From the NCBI GenBank assembly GCA_026004455.1, contig BPJE01000003.1, positions 62,001-126,000 of the forward strand: a DNA stretch of 64,000 bases. Reading direction: 5' to 3'. Positions 36,995 through 46,875 of the stretch are shown here, piece after piece. The position numbers were made by a program, and so were the translations under genes. Source of the stretch: Patescibacteria group bacterium (lineage in GTDB: Bacteria; Patescibacteriota; Microgenomatia; UBA1406; GWC2-37-13). Under the pieces are notes generated by a model, which saw only the letters and a program-made list of their open reading frames with translations, did not search any database and was not told the DNA's origin. Numbering within the stretch: the stretch's first letter is position 1; each line of letters begins with the position of its first letter.

Positions 36995-39319
36995 ATGGTT
37001 AAAAAATCTATTGTTTGGTTTGAGGAAGTTGATAAAAATGATGTTGGATTAGTAGGTGGAAAAGGTGCAAATTTAGGTGAGATGGTTAATGCAAGATTTC
37101 CTATACCTTATGGTTTTATTATTACCTCAAAGGCTTATTTTGATTTTATAAAAGAATCAGGATTAAAAAATACAATCAGTCAATTATTAAAAAATTTAAA
37201 TTATGATAATCCTGTTGAACTTCAACAAGTATCAAAAAATATCCAAGAATTAATTAATAAAGCTAGTCTACCACTTGATTTATCAAAACAAATTCTTCAT
37301 TATTATGAAAATTTAATAATAAAAGAAAATCATTATTATAAGCTGAAAAATAATTCGTTTTTTCAAGGTTTACTTAAAATTCGTCATCTTTATAAAATGC
37401 CCCTTGTTGCTATTAGATCCTCGGCTACCGCTGAAGATTTGCCAGGAGCTTCATTTGCAGGACAACAAGAAACTTTTTTAAATATTAGAGGCGAAAATCA
37501 CTTACTTAAAAAAGTCAAAGAATGTTTTGCTTCACTTTTTACTGAAAGAGCGATTTATTATCGCTATCAACAAGGTTTTGATCATGATAAAGTTGGTTTA
37601 GCAGTTGTAGTCCAGCGAATGATTGAGTCAGAAAAATCAGGAATTGCTTTTTCTATTGACCCAATCACTAATGATAAAAATAAAATTGTTATTGAAGCAA
37701 TTTATGGTTTAGGCGAATACATTGTTCAAGGAAAAGTCACTCCTGATCATTATGAAGTTGATAAAAAAAGTTTTTTAATTATTAAAAAAGAAATAAAAAA
37801 TCAATCAGTAAAATTAGTTAAGGCTAATATTGAAAATAAAGAAATAAAACTTGGAAAAGAAGGAAAAAAACAAAAATTAACAGATAATGAAATTATAAAA
37901 ATAGCCTTGTTAGTTTCTGATATTGAAAAGCACTATTACTTTCCTCAAGATATTGAATGGGCAATTGAAAATGATCAGGTTTACATAGTTCAATCCAGAC
38001 CAGTAACGACATTAAATAATTTTAAATTATTAAATCTTGATAAAAAGAATAATCAAACACCAATTCTTGTTGGTTCACCAGCATCGCCAGGAATCGGTAT
38101 TGGACCAGCAAAAATTATTTTTTCACCTAAAGAGATCAATAAAATTAATACTGGTGATGTCCTTATTGCTCCTCAGACGAATCCCGATTATGTGCCGGCA
38201 ATGAAAAAAGCATCAGCAATAGTTACAGAAAAAGGTGGACGAACATCTCATGCAGCAATTGTTTCTCGAGAGTTAGGTATTCCAGCAGTGGTTGGTGCTG
38301 AAGGAGCGACTAAAATTATTAAAAATAATCAAATAATTACTGTTAATGGTTCAACTGGAGAAGTTTTTGAGGGAAAAATAATCATTTCAAACAAAGAAAA
38401 ACAAAATCATAAAAAACTACTTACAGCAACAAAAGTTTATGTTAATTTAGCCCAACCTGAAGAAGCATTAACCGTTTCAAAAAAACATGTTGATGGGGTT
38501 GGTTTACTTAGAGCCGAATTTATAATCGCTGATATTGGTATTCATCCAAAACAATTTATTAAACAAAAAAAAGAACATTTGTTTATTAATCATTTAGCAA
38601 AAAAATTACAACAATTTGTTGGCCCATTTTCTCCAAGACCAGTAGTTTATCGAGCCACTGATTTTAAAACTAATGAATATCGAAATTTAATTGGTGGAAA
38701 AGAATTTGAGCCTCACGAAGAAAATCCGATGCTTGGTTTTAGAGGTGCTTATCGATATATTACTAATCCTGAAGTTTTTAATTTAGAACTTGAAGCTATT
38801 AAAAAAATCTGGTCTAAGGGATATAAAAATTTGCATTTAATGATTCCTTTTATTAGATCACCATGGGAATTAATAAAAATAAAATCAATTATTGAAAAAT
38901 CAGGTCTTTTTAACTATTCTGAATTCAAACTTTGGATTATGGTTGAAGTACCAGCAGTGGCTTTAAATTTAGAAGAATTTTTAAAAATTGGTATTGATGG
39001 AATCTCAATTGGCACAAATGATTTAACAATGATGCTTTTGGGAGTAGATCGCGATAATGAAGCTGTTTCTCAAATATATGATGAAAGAACACCAATTGTT
39101 TTATCAGTGCTTGAATATGTTGTTAAAACTTGCCAAAAATATAATGTTACTTCATCTATTTGTGGTCAAGCTGCCTCTGATTATCCTGAAGTTGTTGAAA
39201 AACTAATCAATGCAGGAATTACCAGTGTTTCTGTATCTCCTGATGCAATTGAGAGAACAAGAGAATTAATTTACAACATTGAAAAAAAACTAATCTCAAA
39301 AAATCTCCAACATAGATAA
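36995..39319 (+). CDS. ppsA: Phosphoenolpyruvate synthase
   Basis: Cytosolic enzyme of 774 residues that makes PEP from pyruvate and ATP (gluconeogenic direction). The ATP-grasp domain starts WFEEVDKNDVGLVGGKGANLGEM and has AIRSSATAEDLPGASFAGQQETFLN. The phosphohistidine swivelling domain has TEKGGRTSHAAIVSRELGIPAVVGAEGA with the catalytic His in TSHAA. The PEP/pyruvate barrel has GLLRAEFI, MVEVPAVALNLEEFLKIGIDGISIGTNDLTMMLLGVDRDN and SICGQA, with the catalytic Cys. All motifs are in place. Pyruvate phosphate dikinase is less likely from length and start. A degenerate enolase follows by 24 bases. Confidence 0.93.
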   Translation: MVKKSIVWFEEVDKNDVGLVGGKGANLGEMVNARFPIPYGFIITSKAYFDFIKESGLKNTISQLLKNLNYDNPVELQQVSKNIQELINKASLPLDLSKQILHYYENLIIKENHYYKLKNNSFFQGLLKIRHLYKMPLVAIRSSATAEDLPGASFAGQQETFLNIRGENHLLKKVKECFASLFTERAIYYRYQQGFDHDKVGLAVVVQRMIESEKSGIAFSIDPITNDKNKIVIEAIYGLGEYIVQGKVTPDHYEVDKKSFLIIKKEIKNQSVKLVKANIENKEIKLGKEGKKQKLTDNEIIKIALLVSDIEKHYYFPQDIEWAIENDQVYIVQSRPVTTLNNFKLLNLDKKNNQTPILVGSPASPGIGIGPAKIIFSPKEINKINTGDVLIAPQTNPDYVPAMKKASAIVTEKGGRTSHAAIVSRELGIPAVVGAEGATKIIKNNQIITVNGSTGEVFEGKIIISNKEKQNHKKLLTATKVYVNLAQPEEALTVSKKHVDGVGLLRAEFIIADIGIHPKQFIKQKKEHLFINHLAKKLQQFVGPFSPRPVVYRATDFKTNEYRNLIGGKEFEPHEENPMLGFRGAYRYITNPEVFNLELEAIKKIWSKGYKNLHLMIPFIRSPWELIKIKSIIEKSGLFNYSEFKLWIMVEVPAVALNLEEFLKIGIDGISIGTNDLTMMLLGVDRDNEAVSQIYDERTPIVLSVLEYVVKTCQKYNVTSSICGQAASDYPEVVEKLINAGITSVSVSPDAIERTRELIYNIEKKLISKNLQHR

Positions 39320-39343
39320 TTTTCTTTATAATAAAATAAAAAT

Positions 39344-40570
39344 ATGAGTAAAATTCAAAATATTATTGCTCGTGAGATTATTAATGCTCGTGGTTATCCA
39401 ACAATTGAAGCTAAGATAATTCTTGATAATCAAAAAGAAGCTTATGCTAGTTTTGCTTCTTTTGAACAATTATTTCCTTATCAAAATAAAGAATTAAAAG
39501 ATAATGATGAAAAAAGATTTAAAGGAGCTGGAGTTCAAACTGCGGTTTACTATATCAATAACCTAATTGCGCCAAAATTAAAAGGAGTTGATATCTCAAA
39601 ACAATATGAAATTGATAATTGGTTAATAAGTGCCGATTCAACTAAAGATAAAAGAAAACTTGGAGTTAATACAATAATGACAATTTCTTTATTAGTGGCT
39701 AAAGCAGCAGCATTAAACAATAATCAACCACTATATTTGTATTTTAATAATTATTTTAATAAAGTTAATAAAACTGATCTAAAACTTGAGTTTTTTCCTT
39801 CACCGATTTTTTCTTTATTAAAAGGCGGTCGCCATGGGCAGATAAATTTGGATTTTCAAGAATTTCAAATTGTTCCCTCTTCATCTTTTACATATTCAAA
39901 AGCTTATGAATTAGGCGTTGATTTATATCATCAAATGCGTCATTTATATAAATTTCAATTTAATTTTAATTTAGATGTTTTATCAGCAATTAAAGAATCA
40001 ATTGAAAAAAAAGAACTAAGATTTGGACATGATGTTTTTCTATCAATTCATTTTGGTGCTAATAATTATTTTTCTGCTAATCATTATTATTTAAAAGATA
40101 AAGATTCAATGTCTTATGTTGAATATTATCAATTTTTAATTGAGCAAATTATTAAAAAATATACTCCTTTAGTAGTAATTGATTGTTTTTCTAATAATGA
40201 TCTTGATAATTGGAAAAAAGCCTATGATAATTTAAATAAAGATACTTATTTATCAATTGATGAGTTAATTTTTTCAAATAAAAATCAGTTAGAAAAATAT
40301 ATTAAAGATAAATTATTTACTACTGTTGTTATTAGACCAAATCAAATTGGAACAATTACAGAAATCGTTTTAATGATTGATTATTTGAAAAAAAATCAAT
40401 TATCTTTTATTATTGCTTCAGAGATTGGGGAGACTAATGAAAATTATTTAGCGGATTTAAGCGTTGGTTTAGATGCTGAGTTTGTTTTATTTGGTCCACC
40501 TGTTCATGGTGAAAATGTGGCTAAATACAATCGATTGCTTGAAATTGAAAAAGAGCTAATAAAGAAATAG
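39344..40570 (+). CDS. Degenerate enolase homologue, probably not an enolase
   Basis: Protein of 408 residues aligning with enolase along its length: IIAREIINARGYPTIEAKI, LGVNTIMTISLLVAKAAALNNNQPLY, GGRHGQINLDFQEFQI, NQIGTITE, GETNENYLADLSVG, VAKYNRLLEIE. Many active-site positions have changed. The Ser loop (SGASTG) is lost; the VGDEGG segment with the catalytic Glu is gone; the Mg ligand Asp in MDCAASE is His; the Glu ligand is Asp; the catalytic Lys in IKFNQ is Arg; the SHRSGE loop reads ASEIGE; and the final Lys is Leu. It is probably a pseudoenzyme or has a new activity. A TATAAT at 39327-39332 precedes it. Confidence 0.8.
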   Translation: MSKIQNIIAREIINARGYPTIEAKIILDNQKEAYASFASFEQLFPYQNKELKDNDEKRFKGAGVQTAVYYINNLIAPKLKGVDISKQYEIDNWLISADSTKDKRKLGVNTIMTISLLVAKAAALNNNQPLYLYFNNYFNKVNKTDLKLEFFPSPIFSLLKGGRHGQINLDFQEFQIVPSSSFTYSKAYELGVDLYHQMRHLYKFQFNFNLDVLSAIKESIEKKELRFGHDVFLSIHFGANNYFSANHYYLKDKDSMSYVEYYQFLIEQIIKKYTPLVVIDCFSNNDLDNWKKAYDNLNKDTYLSIDELIFSNKNQLEKYIKDKLFTTVVIRPNQIGTITEIVLMIDYLKKNQLSFIIASEIGETNENYLADLSVGLDAEFVLFGPPVHGENVAKYNRLLEIEKELIKK

Positions 40571-40612
40571 CTTTTGATTTTTGATTTTTGAATTTTGAAT
40601 TTTAACTTTTTA
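40571..40612. repeat. Heptad array between enolase homologue and ruvA
   Basis: TTTTGATTTTTGATTTTTGA and AATTTTGAATTTTAAC units fill the spacer. Confidence 0.55.
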
Positions 40613-40616
40613 TCAT

Positions 40617-41189
40617 ATGATTGGGAAAATTAAAGGAAAATTAGTTGAAGTCTCAGGAAATATTGGTTTAGTTGAAACTGCTAGTGGTGTTTTTTACAAT
40701 ATTTTTCTTACACCTTCAACTTTATCAAAAAACCAATTAAATAATGAAAATTTTGAAGTTTATACCTATCTTCATGTTAAAGAAGATGCAATGATTCTTT
40801 TTGGATTTGAAACAAAAAATGAATATGATATTTTTTAAATTATTATTAACAGTCTCAGGTGTTGGTCCAAAAACTGCTTTTTCAATTATCTCTTTTATTA
40901 AAACTCCAGACCTAATAGAAGCAATTAAAAAAAATGATGTTGATATACTAACAGAAGTTCCTGGATTAGGTAAAAAAAACAGCGATGAAAATTATTTTAG
41001 AGTTGTCTTCAAAAATAAATGATGACTTTGAATTAAAAAATGTAATTTTATCAAATGATGATAAAATAGTAGTTGATGCATTAGTATCTTTGGGTTTTAA
41101 AGTTAATGAAGCTAAAAAAATAATTAATGATATTCCTAAAAACTTGTCAGTTGAGGAAAAAAATTACTTTTGCTTTAAAAAAAAATTAA
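40617..41189 (+). pseudogene. ruvA: Holliday junction helicase subunit RuvA, broken by three +1 homopolymer insertions
   Basis: Three successive frames together give one RuvA of about 190 residues: domain I MIGKIKGKLVEVSGNIGLVETASGVFYNI and EDAMILFGF; domain II LLLTVSGVGPKTAFSIIS and EVPGLGKKTAMKIILELSSKI (helix-hairpin-helix motifs); and domain III VVDALVSLGFKVNEAKKII. Reading must skip one base in T6 at 40831-40836 (restoring NEYDIFKLLLTVSG), in A8 at 40972-40979 (GKKTAMKII), and probably in A7 at 41157-41163 (VEEKITFALKKN, then stop at 41189). RuvA targets RuvB to Holliday junctions. Either the sequence carries errors, or the gene is decayed, or slippage restores it. Confidence 0.85.
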
Positions 41190-41208
41190 TAAAAAATAAA
41201 ACATAAAT

Positions 41209-41214
41209 TATAAT
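41209..41214 (+). promoter_or_regulatory. ruvB -10 box
   Basis: TATAAT ends 7 nt before the ATG at 41222, supporting that ATG as the ruvB start although the frame is broken 14 codons later. Confidence 0.5.
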
Positions 41215-41221
41215 AAGAGTT

Positions 41222-42185
41222 ATGAAGTCTAACAATGAAGAAAATCTTCGACCAAAGTTTTTAAAAAGACTATATTGGTCAAAAAAATATTGTCAAAACT
41301 TTAAAACTTTTTATTGACGCGGTAAAAAAAAGAGGAAAACCATCTGAGCATATCTTATTTTTTGGTCCTCCAGGAATTGGAAAAACAACTCTTTCTTATA
41401 TTGTTGCCAATGAGCTTAATGGAGATATAAAAATTACCTCAGGAGCAACAATTACAAAAACTGGTGATTTAGCAGCAATACTGACTAATTTAAAAGATAA
41501 TGACGTTTTGTTTATTGATGAAATTCATCGTTTGCCAAAATCAGTAGAAGAGATGCTTTATCCTGTTTTGGAAGAGTATGCATTGGATATTATTATTGGT
41601 AAAGGTCCCTCAGCAAGAACTGTTAGGCTTAATGTGCCTCGAATTACAATAATTGGAGCAACAACAAAATTAGCCTTACTTTCTGCTCCTTTAAGAGATA
41701 GGTTTGGATTAATACTAAGATTAGACTATTATAGCGTTAATGAATTAAAAGAAATTATTAAAAGATCAGCAGCAATTTTAAAAATACCAATTACTGATAA
41801 AGCGGCTTATGAGATTGCTTTACGATCAAGAAAAACACCAAGAATAGCCAATAGAATTTTAAAACGAGCAAGAGATATTTTAGAGGTTGATAAACATCAA
41901 AAGATTGATGAGGCTTTATTAGAAAAATTATTTAAACTACTAGAAATAGATGAATTAGGATTAGTAGATATTGATAAAGATTACCTAAAAGTTTTATCAG
42001 AAAAATTTAATAATCAACCAGTTGGCGTTGAAACAATTGCTTCAGCTTTATCTGAGGATGTAAAAACAGTTGAAGAATTTATTGAACCATATTTACTTCA
42101 AATTGGTTTTATAAAAAAAACTAGTCGCGGTCGTCAACTAACTCAAAAAGCTCTTAACCATTTAAAAATGTCTTTACCTTTTTAA
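41222..42185 (+). pseudogene. ruvB: Holliday junction helicase subunit RuvB, broken by one +1 homopolymer insertion
   Basis: From the ATG at 41222 the protein reads MKSNNEENLRPKFLK and then runs into a wrong frame and a stop. Dropping one A from A5 at 41263-41267 gives DYIGQKNIVKTLKLFIDAVKKRGKPSEHILFFGPPGIGKTTLSYIVANEL, a normal RuvB start with Walker A. The rest is intact to 42185: FIDEIHRLPKSVEEMLYPVLEEY (Walker B), GATTKLALLSAPLRDRFG (sensor 1 and Arg finger) and the winged helix QIGFIKKTSRGRQLT. Corrected length is about 320 residues. RuvB is the hexameric motor for branch migration. It is the partner of the equally broken ruvA. Confidence 0.88.
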
Positions 42186-42202
42186 ATAGTATTTTTTATA
42201 TA

Positions 42203-42231
42203 TTGACATTAATAATTTCTTTTGTTATTAT
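42203..42231 (+). promoter_or_regulatory. Promoter of the tRNA-Ala/23S unit
   Basis: TTGACA (42203-42208), 17-nt spacer, TATTAT (42226-42231): one of the two best -35 boxes in the window. It leaves a leader of about 105 bases before tRNA-Ala. Confidence 0.65.
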
Positions 42232-42343
42232 TATATTTACTAATGAAAATTTCGCATTCATGAAAGGCTATTGGATGCAAAACTTGCACTCCTAACAAGA
42301 CCTTCAAATAAATTTATATTATTTTTTATTTAAATCAAGGGCA

Positions 42344-42418
42344 GGGCCTATAGCTCAATTGGCTTAGAGCACCCGCTTTGCACGCGGGAGGTTAAGGGTT
42401 CGAGTCCCTTTAGGTCCA
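42344..42418 (+). tRNA. tRNA-Ala (anticodon TGC)
   Basis: Acceptor GGGCCTA/TAGGTCC, D arm GCTC...GAGC, anticodon stem CCCGC/GCGGG with loop TTTGCAC, T arm AAGGG-TTCGAGT-CCCTT, discriminator A. CCA is not encoded. It precedes the 23S gene, as tRNA-Ala often does in rRNA operons, but no 16S gene lies upstream. Confidence 0.95.
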
Positions 42419-42419
42419 C

Positions 42420-42432
42420 AAGCACTTTAAAA
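42420..42432 (+). promoter_or_regulatory. boxA-like antitermination sequence
   Basis: AAGCACTTTAAAA between tRNA-Ala and 23S resembles boxA (GCTCTTTAACA) at the position it takes in rRNA spacers, where Nus factors bind. Confidence 0.4.
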
Positions 42433-42607
42433 GTTTGGTATTGAACAAAGAAAGATAGGAGAGCGCTAAGGCTAACGGTGGATGCCTTGGCGGATTGGGC
42501 CGATGAAGGACGCGTGCTAGAGCGCGATATCAACGGTGAGTTCTCAAGCAAACGCTATTAGCCGTTGGTTTCCGAATGGGGAAACCCGCTCTGGTGTTAA
42601 GCCGGAG

Positions 42608-42629
42608 CGCCCGCCGTTTTAGGCGGGCG
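42608..42629 (+). repeat. GTTTTA-loop hairpin 1 in 23S rRNA
   Basis: Perfect 8-bp stem CGCCCGCC/GGCGGGCG around loop GTTTTA, in the variable helix before CCGGGGAACTGAAACATC. Confidence 0.8.
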
Positions 42630-42681
42630 GGAACCCGGGGAACTGAAACATCTTAGTACCCGGAGGAAGAGAAATCAATAT

Positions 42682-42703
42682 TACCCGTCGTTTTAGGCGG
42701 GTA
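42682..42703 (+). repeat. GTTTTA-loop hairpin 2 in 23S rRNA (insertion)
   Basis: TACCCGTC/GGCGGGTA around GTTTTA. It stands between GAAATCAA and GAGATTC, where the E. coli rRNA, from memory, has only about two bases, so it is an inserted hairpin. Confidence 0.8.
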
Positions 42704-42714
42704 GAGATTCTGTA

Positions 42715-42768
<54 letters not shown>

Positions 42769-43724
42769 GCGGGACTTATCATAACAAGATGTTTTTGATA
42801 GGAGAATGTTTTGGAAAAAACAGCCAAAGAAGGTGAAAGCCCTGTATCCGAAATCAAAAACATCTTAAGATAAGATTCCCAAGTACCACGGGACACGGGA
42901 AACCCTGTGGGAAGCTGGGGAGGTCACTCTCCAAGGCTAAATACCCAATCCGACCGATAGTGAACCAGTACCGTGAGGGAAAGGTGAAAAGTCCCCCGTT
43001 GAGGGGAGTGAAATAGAACCTGAAACCGTTAGCTAACAAGCAGTGGGAGCCCGCCTAATTCGGCGGGTGACCGCGTGCCTATTGAAGAATGAGCCAGCGA
43101 GTTTTCGGTTAGTGCAAGCTTAATTCCGCAGGGCGGAAGTAGGCGTAGCGAAAGCGAGTCTGAATAAGGCGCATGCACATCGGCAACGATGTGTTAGTAC
43201 TAGCCGAAAGACCCGAAACCGGGTGATCTAACCATGGGCAGGGTGAACTTCGACGAAAATCGAAGGGAGGCCCGCACCCGTTACTGACGAAATAGTATGG
43301 GACGACCTGTGGTTAGGGGTGAAACGCTAAACGAACCCGGAGATAGCTGGTTCTCCCCGAGATATATTTAGGTATAGCCTCTTTGAGTAGCAAAGGGGGG
43401 TAGAGCTACTGGATATCTGCAGGAGCCATTAGGTGACTGTAGATAACCAAACTCCGAATACCCTTTGTGAAATCAAAGGGAGTCGGTCATGCCGGGATAA
43501 GCTGGTGTGGCGAGAGGGAAACAACCCAGATCTCCAACTAAGGCTCTTAAATGATTCCTAAGTGGTAAAGGTCGTTTAATTTCCAAGACAGCAGGGAGGT
43601 TGGCTTAGAGGCAGCCATCCTTTAAAGAGTGCGTAACAGCTCACCTGAATATTTCCGATGCATATCGGAATGGAGATTAAGCGCCAAAAATGAACGGATC
43701 TTAAGGAATCTGCCGAAGTTGAGG

Positions 43725-43742
43725 CCCGCTGTTTTAGGCGGG
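43725..43742 (+). repeat. GTTTTA-loop hairpin 4 in 23S rRNA
   Basis: CCCGCT/GGCGGG around GTTTTA, before GTAGGGGAGCGTTC. The E. coli helix here has a different loop. Confidence 0.75.
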
Positions 43743-44673
43743 GGTAGGGGAGCGTTCTTGTTGCGTTGAAGCTCAGATGTGAGTCTGGGTGGAGCGGCAA
43801 GAAGCGAGAATGCTGGCATGAGTAGCGATTCTCCCGTCGAGAAAACGGGACGCCGGAAGCCCAAGGTTTCCTTAGCAATGTTAATCAGCTAAGGGTTAGT
43901 CGAGGCCTAACCCTAAACCACTTCGGGTTTAGGGGATGGATAAGCGGTTAATATTCCGCTACCTCTGATAAAGCGTTATTACTTAATTAGTGCGAGATTT
44001 GAAGATTCCAGCTTTGCTGCCCTTATGGGTTAAGCAAAGTCTAAACCTCAAGTCAGCTTTGCTGGCAAGAGGTGATGGGGACTCTGATTTTATCAGAGGA
44101 CTGGAAGTCTTTAAATCTCCGGGAAAAGCTAATTTAAGGAGTTTTATCAGAGCTCGTACCGCAAACCGACACAGGTGGGTTGGTGGAGTACACCGAGGCG
44201 TTCGGGAAAGAGTGGTTTAAGGAACTCGGCAAAAAAGCTAGGCGTAACCTTTGGGAGAAGCCTTGCCTCCAGTTGTCGGGGCCGCAGCTAAAGTTTGCCA
44301 ACCGACTGTTTATCAAAAACACAGCTCCCTGCTAACCTGAAAAAGGGATGTATAGGGGGTGAAGCCTGACCAGTGCCGGTAGGTTAAGCGCTGGGGTTGA
44401 TTTCCGATCTTTTAATCGGAATGAGGCTCTAGTGTAAGCCCTGGTAAACGTCAGCCCTAACCCTGAGGGTTCTAAGGTAGCGTAATCCCTTGTCGGGTAA
44501 GTTCCGACCTGCATGAAAGGCCCAACGAGTTGGCAACTGTCTTAAACCACTCCTCGGCGAAATTGAAATGGCTGTGAAGATGCGGCCTACTTACACCAGG
44601 ACAAACAGACCCCGGGAGCTTTACTGGATCCAGATATTGGTGTTGATGCAGTAACTGTTTAGCGTAGGAGGGA

Positions 44674-44691
44674 CCTACCGTTTTAGGTAGG
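44674..44691 (+). repeat. GTTTTA-loop hairpin 5 in 23S rRNA
   Basis: Perfect CCTACC/GGTAGG stem around GTTTTA. The stem sequence differs from the others but stays complementary. Confidence 0.8.
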
Positions 44692-44947
44692 GCCAATGAA
44701 ACACCTCTCTTTACTGTATTAACGCCTAACTCCAACTTTTTGGGGGACAGTGTTTGGTGGCCAGTTTAACTGGGACGGTTGCCTCCTAAAGAGTAACGGA
44801 GGCGTACAAAGGTCGGCTTGCGCCGGATGGAAATCGGCGTGTAAGCGCAAGGGTATAAGCCGGCTTGACTGCGAGGCTGACCAGCCGAGCAGAGTCGAAA
44901 GACGGTCCTAGTGATCCTCGATCCCGTTGTGATTGCGGGACGGGCTT

Positions 44948-44980
<33 letters not shown>

Positions 44981-45098
44981 AGTCGGACCCGAGAGTTCAT
45001 ATCGACGGTCCGGTTCGGCACCTCGATGTCGGCTCATCCCATCCTGGAGCTGGAGCAGGTTCCAAGGGTCGGGCTGTTCGCCCGTTAAAGGGGTACGT

Positions 45099-45131
<33 letters not shown>

Positions 45132-45441
45132 ACTCTATCCGGTGTAAGCGTTTTGACTCTTGAGGGGGGACTTTCCTAGTACGAGAGGACCGGAAAGTGG
45201 AGATCCCTGGTGTACCGGTTGTTCCAAAAGAGCAGCGCCGGGTAGCTATATCTCTAACTGATAAGCACTGAAAGCATCTAAAGTGTGAAGCAGACCCCAA
45301 GATTAGGAATCCATCCGCCTTTAGGCGGGGCAGCCATCCCGTAGATTACGGGATTAATAGGCCTCAGGTGTATGCCGAGAGGTACTAATTGGCGACTCTC
45401 CCATCATTTTTATTATCAAAATCTATAAAATCTTCTTTTGT

Positions 45442-45447
45442 TATACT
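45442..45447 (+). promoter_or_regulatory. ruvC -10 box (leaderless)
   Basis: TATACT ends 6 nt before the ruvC ATG at 45454, in the short gap after 23S rRNA. Confidence 0.45.
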
Positions 45448-45453
45448 TTATTA

Positions 45454-45909
45454 ATGACAATTCTTGCTATTGATTGTGGTATTGAAAAAAACGGATATGC
45501 AGTTTTTAAAAATAAAAAGTATCTAACTTCTGGTTTAATTAAAACCAGTAAAAAAAATCCTGATGAAGTTAGAATAAAAAAACTATATCTTCAATTAAAA
45601 AATATTATCTCTCAATATAAACCAAAGTTTATTATTCTTGAGCAATTATTCTTTTTTAAAAATTTAAAAACGGCTATTCGTGTCAGTCAAGCTCAAGGAG
45701 CAATTATCCTTTTAGCCGCTCAAAATAATATTGAAATAAAATATCTAACTCCTTTACAAGTAAAACAAACTATTACCGGTTACGGAAAAGCTGACAAAAA
45801 ATCAATTCAAAAAATGTTAAAACTAGAATTTAACTTAGAGTTAAATCAAGATGATCAAGCTGATGCTGTTGCTTTAGGATTAGCTTATTTATATATTAAT
45901 AAAATTTAA
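45454..45909 (+). CDS. ruvC: Holliday junction resolvase RuvC
   Basis: Endonuclease of 151 residues that cuts Holliday junctions symmetrically. Catalytic acids are visible: Asp7 in LAIDCG, Glu63 in ILEQLFF, and Asp134/Asp137 in QDDQADAVALGLAYL. The GYGKADK motif (109-115) is the junction-binding loop. Length is slightly below the usual 160-170. Unlike ruvA and ruvB it reads through without a frame problem. It is cut off from them by tRNA-Ala and 23S rRNA. Its end overlaps the convergent kinase gene by 4 bases. Confidence 0.93.
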   Translation: MTILAIDCGIEKNGYAVFKNKKYLTSGLIKTSKKNPDEVRIKKLYLQLKNIISQYKPKFIILEQLFFFKNLKTAIRVSQAQGAIILLAAQNNIEIKYLTPLQVKQTITGYGKADKKSIQKMLKLEFNLELNQDDQADAVALGLAYLYINKI

Positions 45910-46805
45910 TTAGCGCCAATTCTTTCAATTTTGTTTGCAGAATATTCTGCACCTTTTTGCATTGATAAAGGAATATTTTTAGTTTTAATAAATTGAGCAA
46001 TAAATCCAGCAGTATAAGCATCACCCGCGCCAGTCGTATCAATAACTTTTTTTGGTTTTATAGCTTCTTGATAATAAAATTTATCTTGATAATATCCATA
46101 ACTACCTTTTTCACCATCAGTGATAATTAAAATTCTATCCTTTAAAAAAGGAAGATTGATTTTTAAATTATTAAAATTAATCTTTTCATATGATTTTTTA
46201 ACTAAAAGAGAGTATTCATGAGCATTAATTATTAAAACATCTAAAGCATCAAAAAAATCAACAAGTTCATTAATTGGTCGCTGACAATCAACAGCAGAAA
46301 AATTAACAAAAGTTAAAGTCTGATCTCCTTTTAAATATTTTATCATTCGTTTTTTTTCTGACAAACTTAAATGAGGTAGAGGAGAAAAATAAATATTTTT
46401 CGCTTTTTTTAAATCTCTATGTAAAAAAAATTCTTTGATTAAATGAGTTGGTTTTTCATAATGGATAATTGTTCTTTCTCCTTTAAATAATAAAATAGCT
46501 GAAATTTTATAATAATCCTCCTCAATTTGGCAAAACTCAGTGGAAACTTTTTTATCAGCTAATTTTTTTAAAATCATTTCTTTAAAAGCATTATTACCAA
46601 TTTTTCCAAAAAGAGCTGGTTTTAAACCAAGTTTAGCCACTCCAACAGCCACATTGACTCCTCCACCACCAATATCTTCATAAAAAAAATCAGAATAATA
46701 TTTGCCACCAATTGCCAATTGAAAACGATTATCTTTTTTTGTAAAGTTTTTCGCGTCAAAATAAAGATCTACACTGATACTGCCAACACAAATAAGATCG
46801 TACAT
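45906..46805 (-). CDS. PfkB-family carbohydrate or nucleoside kinase
   Basis: Ribokinase-fold enzyme of 299 residues. The N-terminal substrate-binding part has ICVGSISVDLYFDAKNF and GGGGVNVAVGVAKLGLKPALFGKIGNNAF (first PfkB signature), and the C-terminal ATP part has LIITDGEKGSYGY and VIDTTGAGDAYTAGFIAQF, with the catalytic base Asp262. The substrate could be ribose, fructose-phosphate, adenosine or another sugar; the sequence does not decide. It is divergent from the holA-like gene. Confidence 0.85.
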   Translation of the reverse strand: MYDLICVGSISVDLYFDAKNFTKKDNRFQLAIGGKYYSDFFYEDIGGGGVNVAVGVAKLGLKPALFGKIGNNAFKEMILKKLADKKVSTEFCQIEEDYYKISAILLFKGERTIIHYEKPTHLIKEFFLHRDLKKAKNIYFSPLPHLSLSEKKRMIKYLKGDQTLTFVNFSAVDCQRPINELVDFFDALDVLIINAHEYSLLVKKSYEKINFNNLKINLPFLKDRILIITDGEKGSYGYYQDKFYYQEAIKPKKVIDTTGAGDAYTAGFIAQFIKTKNIPLSMQKGAEYSANKIERIGAN

Positions 46806-46875
46806 AGTACAATATTAATATAAAATATAAAATATAAAATATCAAATATACAATATAAAAATTAAAATACATTTT

